Positions 54,468 through 64,000 of a stretch of DNA of 64,000 nucleotides are shown in pieces. This DNA is from Cocos nucifera (lineage: Eukaryota; Streptophyta; Magnoliopsida; Arecales; Arecaceae), in assembly GCA_006176705.1 (NCBI GenBank), contig QRFJ01000378.1, positions 248,001-312,000 of the forward strand, written 5' to 3'. How positions within the stretch are numbered: the first letter of the stretch is position 1; the number at the start of each line of letters is the position of its first letter. A program made the position numbers and the translations under genes. Below the pieces are notes generated by a model. The model ran no database searches. It saw only the letters and a list, made by a program, of their open reading frames with translations, and had not been told where the DNA came from.

Positions 54468-56571
54468 AAGCTTTGCTCATCCTCGAGTAAAGAAAGAATT
54501 TAATTTTAAATACCTTTTAACTTTAGAGTTTCAAATTTTACTTAAGTAGTTTTCAAAATGGCCACTGATATTCAGTAGAGTATAAGTGAGGTATATCATT
54601 GGGATATTAATACTTATTAATAAAAAAATTAAGTAAAGAATATTAAATTTTTCTAAATTTTTTCTAAATTATCTCACCTTTATCTCTAATTTGTCTAAAC
54701 TTTCATATAGGCAAGTGTATTGCTACTTTCGCCCTTCATTTATCGATTTTTATTTTTATATTATCTATTTTTTGATGGGAATATCATTGCTTAGGCAACA
54801 AGATCCGATTACTCGATGAAAACTAATATTATTTTTTTTTTTTGAACGTTGTACCACTATTGAGTGTCTTAATCCCTTAAGCTTTCTATTTGATCCATAT
54901 AGCGAGTCTTGGGCCAATGACTCCCAAACCAATTAGCTTTAGGATACTAGGTATAGAATATCCATCAGGCTTACTAGCTCGAATCAAATAGGCTATGAGT
55001 CAAGACTAGCTTTATAAAGAGCTTCTTTGCCCTTCCCACCTTTTAATGCGAAACTCAATGTTTGCTTAGGCAAAGAGGTTCGGTTACTCTATGAGAAGTA
55101 CTTAGAAACTATTTTATTTAATTTTTTATATGAAGAAATGTATAGTTACCCTACATAAGCCCATAAAAAGTAAATTTTTCTTTGATGCTAGTAGAAAAAA
55201 TTAGAAATGCTTGAAGAAAAAACTTTTTATGCTCTAGACTTAACTCTTTATTGGGTTTTCTTAATACTTGATCCCTCAATATCTCACAAATTCTCTAATC
55301 CATGCATCACATTTATTTTAAAAATGCTTAGTTTAATTTAATTCTTAAGCATAATCAGGTGTTTAAATACTAAATACTAACCTTTTCAAGGACTTAAAAT
55401 TTTAAAATTTTTACTTTTCTTCCTCCCAACTTAATCGACATTGTCCTCAATGGAGAAAAAAAAATAGTGTAATAAAGAACATGAAAGAACACATCTGACT
55501 CGGTATATTTTTGGTCCAGCACATGCCTTTAAAAATTTGAGCTCTTCTTCCAACTTATTCAATAATCCTAAAAAGAAAATAAACTAAAAAGATAAATTAG
55601 ATAAAAAACTAAATATTGGGTTGCCTTCCAACAAGCGCTAAATTTATCATCTTCAGCCAGATGCAACGCAGCTTACTATCCTATGTCAAATATTGGATTG
55701 ACAAATTCTAATACTTTTGGATTGCCAATCTCAGAAAGTTGATTTATAATCTCATTATTGATATATTCATTGTTAATTAGGAGAATATAATTTGTGACCC
55801 CATTCTTAGATCGATGTTTATTAAGATTTTCTCCTATTTGTTCTTCTAAAATGCTCATAAATTGAGTTTTTGAATTAGGAGTTAAGTTTAATGCACTGGA
55901 TACTAGAAGGTTGTTTAAAGATGGTTTTAATTTTGGAGGTAAATTAATGTGATCTTGCTTAAACAACTCCATTGACACTTCATTACATGCCTCTTGATTT
56001 TTGTATGAAGAACCGACTTCTAGAGTTGAAGAAAATAGGACATTAGGTTTATAACTCTCGGATAAATCATTTATTCTCTTTTTTTCTATGTCTATCTTAT
56101 TTAAACAAGAACTAGCATCAGTACTAGTTTTGGGCTTAGATTCTTCTATGTGGTTAGTCTCAGTACTAATCAGTTTCTCTAAATTTTTATTTTAGCTAAC
56201 ATCAGTACTAGCCTCTCTCACCTAATCTTGGTATGGGTCCATAAGAATCCTATAGCTTTTAAGTTCAAAAATTACTTTGGCATTCTCAAATTGGAGATTC
56301 TTAAGTGAGACATTAAATTGATAACTTGGTCTAGGTAGTTGGTAGACATTAGGTGGATTGTTTGAAATTGATAGTTTTGGTAGTTAATCTAGCTCTCTCC
56401 TCATGTTAGACTCAACTAATTATCCTATTTAAGCTTCTAGCTTAGCGATAGATTCTTGTTGAGTCAAGATTGATTGTTGTTGATTCAGAATTAATTATTG
56501 AAGTTGGTTAAATCTATCGTCGGCTAGATTGATCTATTGAGAAGGTGGGTATGATAGCTGGTTGCTATATG
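54468..56571 (-). mobile_element. Gypsy D internal region next to the 3' LTR
   Basis: AT-rich sequence carrying stretches typical of Athila/Tat-type elements, such as CTTTGCTCATCCTCGAG (54471-54487) and GGGTTGCCTTCCAACAAGCG (55618-55637). A small frame at 55676-55978 is described separately. From 55979 to 56571 there is broken, motif-poor coding-like sequence. It is interrupted at 56572 by A4. Confidence 0.6.
55676..55978 (-). pseudogene. Gypsy D open frame of unknown product
   Basis: 100 codons, rich in Asn, Ile and Leu, with an LPPKLKPSLN segment that loosely recalls the KLPPKLKDPG motif between gag and protease of Athila-type elements. I do not recognise it otherwise. Both flanks are interrupted by stops. 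It is probably an eroded part of gypsy gag-pol or of the extra 3' region these elements carry. Confidence 0.35.
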
Positions 56572-57892
56572 TGTTAGATATATTTGCCCTAGAAGCCAGA
56601 ATTGGCTAATAATACACTTCTAGGGGTAAAATTATAATTTTGACTAAAATTAATAAAATAAATTATTTTCTATCACATATGTGTATTTAGTGTCTGTGAT
56701 ATGTCCTTTGAGTTAATGGTAATAATAATTTATATTTTTAAGAGTTGAAAATTTAAGACATGAATAATCATTATTAACTCATAAAATGCTCCCGACCATA
56801 GGATCATCACAAGGATGGTGATTGATCTGGAAGGTTGGTGTACAATCGCTTTTCTTTAGTAGATGAGTCTTGAGTCTATGGTGTGGAGACACCGAAGCGA
56901 GAGTACAGGTACTCGTTAGAGAACGAGGGCACTGAGCGTGACCACCTCGAGTAGTCATTAGGAAGTCTACCTTCTCGTCAATGACTGACTCGATGCTGCA
57001 GTAGTGTGTCTGGTTCTTTGACCTGAGATGCATCGGCAGTTCACCTTGAGGGTGTTATAGTTTGACTACACCATTACTCGGTCTCTCTAGCCATATGGAA
57101 TCCCTGAGGTGTATGTTGGCTATAGCATGTTCATTGTAGGAACTGGATTGCATCAAGATGGAATCTATCTACCTCGGTGGTAGAGGAGCAGCCCTATGAT
57201 GATCATGAGAATCAAGTCCAGAAGCCCATGGCCATGGTAGAGTGAAATAATAGAAAGAGTTTCTATTTAGATTTTCACATTGGACTTGAATCGAATGATT
57301 ACATCATATGACAGAGACTAGGGTTTGACGAGTTCACCTTAACCCTAATCTGATCGGGGCTCAAGATAGAAGAACTTAATCACACAGGTAGCTGCACCAA
57401 GAGGTTCGCATTCAGCTCTGATGGGTTGCCACCATATACTGCTAGGTGTCACTGGTGGATTTTGGGAGCAATTAGAATGATTTAGATGATCGATCATTCT
57501 AGCTGTTCGAATCAGAAGAGTTCTGATCCATCGAAAGGAGTTTCGATGATGTCGATGATAGAGATCATGACATATCCCATTACCATACAGAACTGAACCT
57601 AACTGGGTCACACAAACAAGGGTTTGAATCTGGTGATCATCAATTGAACTGATCCAGTTCAATTGATCTGAATGAGATTCAATTAGGTTCAAGAAAATCG
57701 TGCTAGCACTCGATTGAACCTAACGTTCTTCTTTTACTATCATAAATAAGTTGTCCTGACTGAGCCAAAGGAGTTTGTGCTCAATCAGAGGCCTTCATAT
57801 GGTCTGACTGGAGGTTGTCCAAGTCAGAAAAGGGTTGTCTTATTTTGTAAGACATTACCTGCCATTTTTGGTCACCTGCCATTTCTTGTTCT

Positions 57893-57960
57893 TTGACTTT
57901 GGTCAAAAGTCTGACCTTTGACTGGTCAAATGTTGACCATTGATACTTTGACTTTTGACC
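57893..57960 (+). promoter_or_regulatory. W-box cluster, A4 5' LTR
   Basis: Seven TTGAC[C/T] cores on the two strands in 68 bp, about 318 bp upstream of TATA. Confidence 0.6.
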
Positions 57961-58277
57961 ACATGTCATGTGTCACCTATTATTGGAGAGCTGGTGGGGG
58001 CTTGTCCCCCTGCCAGAACCTGGCAAGGAGGAGGGCGCACGCCACCCTTGGCGTGTGCCCAAGTAGGAGGCGCCCAGGAGTCCCTTGTTGGACAAGGGAC
58101 TCCATCTCCTTTTTGGATTCCGAATTAGAGTTCTCCTAAGAACCAAGTTTGACTGGTCTTAGGCACCATCTAAGGAGGAATCCAAGGGGACTCTATTCCC
58201 ACCAATCAGATTTAGATCTGATTTCACAAAGGGTTGTGATTGGTTGAGGAAGAAGAGGAGTTGGATCACGCATAGTC

Positions 58278-58285
58278 TATAAATA
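58278..58285 (+). promoter_or_regulatory. TATA box, A4 5' LTR
   Basis: TATAAATA within TCTATAAATAAGACCCT. Confidence 0.65.
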
Positions 58286-58876
58286 AGACCCTGCGCCCAA
58301 CTCAAAGTGTATCTAAAATTTAAATTGAAAATTCTCAATGCCCCAAGGCTGCCTCTCCCTCCTTCCTCCTCCATGCCAAGTCCATCTTCTCCCTCTCCTC
58401 TCCACGTCCAAAAGGTGTTTGGGATCCAAGTTGGTGCGATCCAGATCAAGAGAAAGGCGATCAAAAGCTAAGAAGGCTGCGCTGCTGCAAAAGGACAACT
58501 GCTGATCTTCAAAAGGTAGTTTTGAAGATCCTCCAGATCAGATCCAGATCTAATTTTTGGAGATGTGATAGAGAAGAAGAGGATCTCTAGATCCAACCTG
58601 AGTGGATACCGGTAGAGGCCAGGCACTTGCGTGGCTAGATCCAGAACCTTCCGCTGCTTACAGGATCATCAATGGGTAATAGGATTACCCTACATCAAGG
58701 TAAATTAAATTTGATTTAATTTATCTTATTTTATTTTATTTTTATAAAATAATAAGAATTAGATCTAAAATATTAAAGATCTGATTAGAATCAAAAAAAA
58801 AAATTTTTGAAATATATCTCTTGATCTGATCAGATCTGAACGAACCTGGTCCGAAAAATCAGGATTTCCCTTCAAC

Positions 58877-58890
58877 TGGTATCAGAGCCA
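58877..58890 (+). other. Primer binding site, initiator tRNA-Met, of A4
   Basis: TGGTATCAGAGCCA, two bases after the LTR end. Confidence 0.9.
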
Positions 58891-60746
58891 AGGTTCTAAA
58901 GTTGTTTAGATCTGATTTTAAATTTATTTTAATTAGAAAATAAGTGATTTTAGATGTCACATGAGATGTGATCAGATCTAAAATCAGAAAAAAATTAAAA
59001 TTAAATGATTTGGATCTAAGATTAGAAGATATGCATGACTAGTTCTAAAATAGAATAGTTCTATAGAATAGTCTTGCATGTTTTAATTTAATTTGATTAA
59101 ATCATATTTTAGATCTATTTATTTACTATTTTTTGATATTATAATTATTATAATAACATCTAAAAAATAGTAAATAAAAATTATTTAATTTTAAATATCA
59201 TATGAGATATGATTGATGCATGTCTAGACTAGTTGTAGAATAGTTCTACATAATTGTCTAGATTAGAATTTATTTTGATAAGATCAATTTAAATCTAATT
59301 TTTTAGATTATTATGAGATAATTTAGATCTAAAAATATGCATGATTTGATACATGAGATGTATGCAAAATATGCCATGATTAGATCTAATTTGTATATGA
59401 GATATATGATATAGATCTAAAACTATTTTGTAGTATTGAATGTTCCTGATTAAGGCGTTCCTCTTGGCCGTCCGGTCATAAGAACGAAGAAGGGTTTAAA
59501 GGCCCTCTCTTCCCATTCGATGGGGTGTTCTTATGATGTGTAGGGGTGCTGCGTGTTCGTCCTTAATCAGAAACCCAAAACTTACTTTCTGCAAAACCCT
59601 AGATCCTGAAACCCTAGGATTTATTGTGCATATTTTGTTTATGAACCCTACTTAATTAAGAATTAAGTTTATGGAATATTAATTAGGTCTAAAATTGAGA
59701 ATTTTAGATCTAAGACATATTCATAATACTGGGTTCGGGCTTGGGTAGCTCAATTAGGTCTAAGCGGTTGATCAAACCGAATCAAGAGTTGGTTAGATGG
59801 GATCAACAATGCTTAAATTGACCAGCCTAATAGGATTAAGTCTGGGTCAAGATCGAGTCACGATCAAGCAAGACCTAATTAGGCTCAGAGGTTAGAGTCT
59901 GGATTGTAGGCTAACCCAATTGGTTCTGACTCAACAATTTGGTGTCTAAGGTAAGTTTGGCACATACGACCGACTGGTTTTTAATTGGAAGCTACTCGAC
60001 CTGAATGCGTTCTTGTACGAGTTAATGGCATATTCCTTCCACCGGTCTCACTTACCTGGCCATAATCTGTTGACACAGTTCTGATCTGAGGTGGTCAATA
60101 ATCCGAGCTAACCCATGCCACTAGGTTAGTCATAATTGTTATGACTAAGACCAAGTCTAGTTTAATGAGACCTGAATCAATTCTCCCTAAGAAAAGATTA
60201 AGTCTGAGGTCTTCCACCATTGTAGATGTGCGGGCCCTTCCCGGGGTTGATTGTTCTCGGCTGGATACAGTGGCTCAGTTGCACCGGAAAGATGCAACCA
60301 TGTCTATTAGGCATTGGATGCTATGGGCTGGAGGATGAGTTGGGCTCAATATTCTGGATACGGTGAGAGACTCAATTAGGAACCCAGTCTATGCAAATGG
60401 TGGGTCTGACTTAACTAAGGAGTGGATCAATATTTTGGATACGGTGAGATTCATGAATTAGAGACCAAGTTTGGGTGCACCATGATTAGAGAATCATTGA
60501 ACAAGAGTTGTTCACTCATTGGCTAACCCATCACCAATAACTGTTAGGTGAGGTGATGAGTCAGTTGGTGAGACCGCACCACCCACTAGAAATCATTAAT
60601 CGTGGAGATTTTCGCATCTCTACAGAGGGAGTGTAGGGATCCGAGAAAATAGTGGGAGCTAATTTGTTTAAAAATATAATTCCTAAACAAATTGGTCAAG
60701 TCATAATTACAGTATCTAACTAGAATCTTTGACTCTCTACAGGAAA
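58891..60746 (+). other. A4 long untranslated leader
   Basis: About 1.86 kb, collinear with A2 and A3. Telo-box pair AAACCCTA at 59594-59601 and 59609-59616. No long frame. Confidence 0.75.
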
Positions 60747-61640
60747 ATGTCTGCGTCCAACCCATTAGGCACGTATCCTGGACACACATAGACTGACTGG
60801 ACCCAATTATAAAGATTGGCTCAGGAACTACAAAATTATTTTGGGTTTCGAGAAGTTAACCCATGTTTTGGACCAGGACCCTCCCACCTTACCAGCCCGT
60901 CCATCCACTGAACAGAGAGCGTCTCTGGAAAAAATGGATAGACGAAGATAATAAGGCCAGATATTACATGTTGGGCTCGATGTCTGATGAGCTCCAGCGC
61001 CAACATGAAGATATCGGGACTGCTCGCCAAATGTTGGCTCACCTGCAGGAGATGTTTGGTGAACAGAGTCGCGCAGCCAAATATCAAGTCACGAAATGAC
61101 TTTTTAAGGCTAAGATGCGTGATGGGCAGTCAGTCCAAGATCACTGTCTGATGAATGATCAAGGACATGGAAGAGCTTGAGAAGCTCGGTGTGAAGTTAG
61201 GACTTGGATCTGCAGAATGATATTATTCTGCAATCCTTGACTGATGCATATGGGCAATTCATCATGAATTACCACATGCATAAACTTCAAAATTCCTTGG
61301 CCGAATTAATGAATATGCTGGTTACCGCTGAGCTTTCTATGAAAGGTTCTAAAGGCTCAGTTCTTGCTATGGAATGGACTTCTTCCAAAAGAAAGTCTTA
61401 TGGAAAGAAAAAGAAGTCTGTGAAAAAGCAAAAGGTGGAAGGATCAAAGAAGAAGAAGGCAGAGCCGAAGAAGAAAGGCCGATGGCAAAGGAAAGTGTTT
61501 CCATTGCAACAGCGACGGCCATTGGAAGCGGAACTGCCCTACTTACCTGGCCACCCTGAAGAACAAGAAGGAAGGTCCTTCTGGAGGTATGCTCGTTATT
61601 GAGTCTAACCTTACGATTTCTTTCTGCATCCAGTTGGGTG
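60747..61640 (+). pseudogene. A4 gag
   Basis: ATG at 60747-60749 opens MSASNPL. An extra base near 60768 and an extra A near 60932 shift frame. The capsid region runs to TGA 61097-61099, which A2 and A3 share, and continues (61204-61470) through LTDAYGQFIMNYHMHKLQNS and the lysine-rich tail. One more base near 61475 shifts to the frame of an intact zinc knuckle, CFHCNSDGHWKRNC, at 61496-61537. This is the only intact A knuckle in the window. Confidence 0.88.
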
Positions 61641-61958
61641 CTTGACTCTGGTTCTAGTGCTCATCTGTGCACTTCCATGCAGGGTCTTGAGGATAGCAGG
61701 AGGCTGAGGGATGGAGACATGATCCTACGCATCGGTAATGGAGCAAGAGTTGCTGCAGTAGCCGTGGGAACATACCCTCTTCGATTACCATCTGGTTTAG
61801 ACTTAGTTTTGAAAGACTGTTATTATGTGCCTGCAGCTAGCAGGAATTTGATTTCTGTTTCATGCTTAGCACTAGAAGGCTATGTGATTACCTTCTTTAA
61901 GGACCATTGTAACATTCTTTATGAAAGAAATAAAATTGCAAATGGTTTTCCTTATTAA
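61599..61958 (+). pseudogene. A4 protease
   Basis: An open frame of 119 codons with the active-site block WVLDSGSSAHL (Asp-Ser-Gly at 61644-61652), the DMILRIGNGARV segment and DCYYVPAASRNLIS. The domain appears complete, but it is not in one frame with gag and ends in a frameshift near 61950. A2 has lost exactly this region. Confidence 0.88.
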
Positions 61959-62900
61959 TGGTCTTTATCAGCTACATATTGATGTACCTGTTCTAACTAT
62001 CGAGCAAAACGTGAATGCCAAACGACCTAGGGATAGTCCAAATGACAGATATCTATGGCACCTGAGATTAGGTCATATAGCAGAAGATAGGATCAACAAA
62101 TTGGAGAAAAATGGGCTATTGAGTCCATTGACTTCCGAGTCATATCCAACTTGTGAATCTTGTCTTCAAGGCAAAATGACTAAACTCCCTTTTGTTGGAC
62201 ATGGGGAAAGGGCCACAGATCTCCTTGCCCTAGTACATACTGATGTGTGCGGCCCATTTGATGTGCCGGCTAGAGGCAATTTTGTCTACTTCATTATCCT
62301 TTACCGATGATCTGTCTAGGTATGGGTATGTGTATCTTATGAGACATAAGTCTGAAGCTTTTGAAAAGTTCAAAGAATTCAGACATGAAGTAGAAAAATA
62401 AACTGAAAAACCCATTAAGGTTCTTCGATCAGATCGAGGAGGTGAATACCTTAGCCAAGAATTCCTAGACTATCTCAAGGAAAATGGCATAGTCTCTCAA
62501 TGGACTCCACCAGGAACACCTCAACTCAACGGGGTTTCAGAATGGAGAAATCGGACTCTATTGGATATGGTTCGATCCATGATGAGCTTCACAGACCTTC
62601 CTGATTTTCTTTGGGGACATTCATTGTTAACTTCAATTTATCTACTGAATAGGGTTCCCTCTAAAATCCGTTCCTACCACACCGTATGAGATATGGCACG
62701 GTAAGAAACCAAGTCTGAGTCATCTCAGAATTTGGGGTTGTCCGGCTCATGTCAAAAGACAACAAGCGGACAAGTTAGAGTTTAGGTCCTTCAGAGCTCG
62801 ATTCATAGGATATCCTAAAGAGTCATTAGGATACTATTTCTACATTCCAGAAGACCACAATGTGATTGTGAGTCGACATGCCATCTTTCTTGAAAAATAG
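61959..62900 (+). pseudogene. A4 integrase
   Basis: The zinc region (WHLRLGHIAEDRIN, CESCLQGKMTKLPF) is intact. The catalytic Asp at 62242-62244, Asp at 62432-62434 and Glu at 62540-62542 are all present with D-35-E spacing. It is broken by an extra base near 62297, the shared TAA at 62399-62401, an extra base near 62668 and the shared TAG at 62898-62900. Confidence 0.89.
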
Positions 62901-64000
62901 TTTATTCAAGATAGCGGCATTGGAAAGCAGATTAAGCTTGATGAGAAAGTCTCACAAGTACAATGAGCTAAGGACCAATTGGAACCAAATCAGGTTGAGC
63001 CAATAAGAACACTACCTCCTCCACCTCGTAGATCGGAAAGAGTTTTCCGTCCCCCTGAAAGATACTTAGGTATTATTTCAGAGGAAGTAGAGAAAATGTT
63101 CCTCATAGGTAATGGTGCTCATGGTGATGATCCCAAAACCTACAACGAGGCGATATCAGATATCGACTCTGAGAAATGGCTAGAGGCAATGCAGTCAGAA
63201 ATTGACTCGATGCACTCAAACCAAGTCTGGACCTTGGTAGATCCACCAGAAGGTATAGTACCTATTGGGTGTAAATGGATCTTCAAGAGAAAGATTGGTG
63301 CAGATGGGAATGTGGAGACATTCAAGGCTAGACTAGTGGCAAAAGGTTATAGTCAACGTGAAGGCATTGACTATCAGGATACCTTTTCTCCAGTGGCTAT
63401 GCTAAAATCCATCCGCACATTGCTTGCCGTTGCAGCCTATTTCGATTATGAAATATGGCAAATGGACGTGAAAATGGCATTTCTTAAATGGATATCTTGA
63501 GGAAGATATCTATATGGAACAGCCGCTAGGTTTCACATCCAGTGATACTGATCACAAGGTTTGCAAGCTGCAAAGGTCCATATATGGACTTAAGCAAGCA
63601 TCTCGGAGCTGGAACACTCATTTCAATGATGTGATCAAAACATTTGGTTTCATCAAAAATGAAGAGGAACCATGTGTCTTCAAAAAGATCAGTGGGAGCG
63701 CTGTTGTCTTCCTCGTATTGTACGTGGATGACATCCTCCTTATTGGAAATGATATTCCCATGATGACGACAGTCAAATTATGGTTGTCCAAGAAATTCTC
63801 CATGAAAGACCTAGGTGAAGCATCCTTTATTCTAGGAATTAAGGTCTATAGGGATAGACCGAATAGGATGCTAGGACTTTCACAGAAGATGTACATAGAG
63901 GAAGTACTAAAGAGGTTTAGTATGGAAAACTCTAAGAGGGGATTAATACCCTTCAGACATGGTATTCATCTTTCCAAGAAGATGTGCCCTAGCACACCTG
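62901..64000 (+). pseudogene. A4 reverse transcriptase, cut by window end
   Basis: A copy-specific TGA lies at 62965-62967. The frame 62979-63500 has PPERYLGIISEEVEKM, WLEAMQSEIDSM, CKWIFKRK and WQMDVKMAFLK. An extra T near 63483 shifts frame. The next frame holds EDIYMEQPLGF, RSIYGLKQASRSW and the catalytic YVDD at 63721-63732, and runs open to the window end. This is the least damaged reverse transcriptase in the window. Confidence 0.9.

Larger units (their letters stand above)
56572..58874 (+). repeat. A4 5' LTR
   Basis: 2303 bp, TGTTAGATATATT to CCTTCA. Seven W-box cores (57893-57960) and TATAAATA at 58278-58285. Confidence 0.94.
56572..64000 (+). mobile_element. Copia element A4, cut by the window end
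   Basis: A plus-strand family A element inserted in gypsy D: 5' LTR 56572-58874, primer site, leader, gag, protease, integrase and most of the reverse transcriptase. The left flank is ATATG. The 3' part is outside the window. It carries the family's shared stops plus a few one-base insertions. Confidence 0.94.

Overview
The window is repeat DNA from a large-genome flowering plant. It holds nested LTR retrotransposons almost from end to end. The plant signs are initiator-Met and tRNA-Asp primer binding sites, plant-type TATA boxes (TCTATAAATA), Ty1/copia and Athila/Tat-like Ty3/gypsy proteins, and AT-rich spacers. I recognise no host gene, RNA gene or prokaryotic system, and I cannot name the species.

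I use working labels. Family A is a copia family with 2.2-2.3 kb LTRs; copies are A1 (minus, 1948 to a gap), A2 (plus, about 13100-23660), A3 (minus, 33267-43604, complete), A4 (plus, 56572 to window end), and a low-quality A stretch at 23661-27730. Family B is a second copia family with a 2.7 kb LTR; its body is spread over 27751-50455. Family C is a 3.5 kb non-autonomous LTR element (C1 29153-32648; C2 50456-52827, truncated; a C LTR piece at 9546-10181). D, E and F are gypsy-type pieces (D 52828-56571; E about 10182-12340; F 5975-9037), and 1-1947 is a further gypsy gag-pol remnant.

The right half can be read as layers. B inserted into C2. C1 later inserted into B's leader with a perfect 5-bp target duplication, and A3 inserted into the same leader with a 4/5 matching duplication. 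D inserted into C2's other LTR, and A4 then inserted into D. The left half is less reliable. It has a 1000-N gap (4975-5974), a 25-N gap (23583-23607), and two stretches (about 12.3-15.0 kb and 23.7-27.7 kb) that look like uncorrected sequence. The piece that would complete B's left flank lies inverted at 9038-10181.

Every coding region seen is damaged. All family A copies that cover the sites share stop codons, and A1 and A2 share a 197-bp RNase H deletion, so A probably spread from already defective templates using proteins supplied in trans. The main regulatory signals are a conserved cluster of WRKY-type W-boxes in the A LTRs, a bZIP-type TGACGTCA pair in the F LTR, and a minisatellite with internal dyad symmetry in the B LTR.
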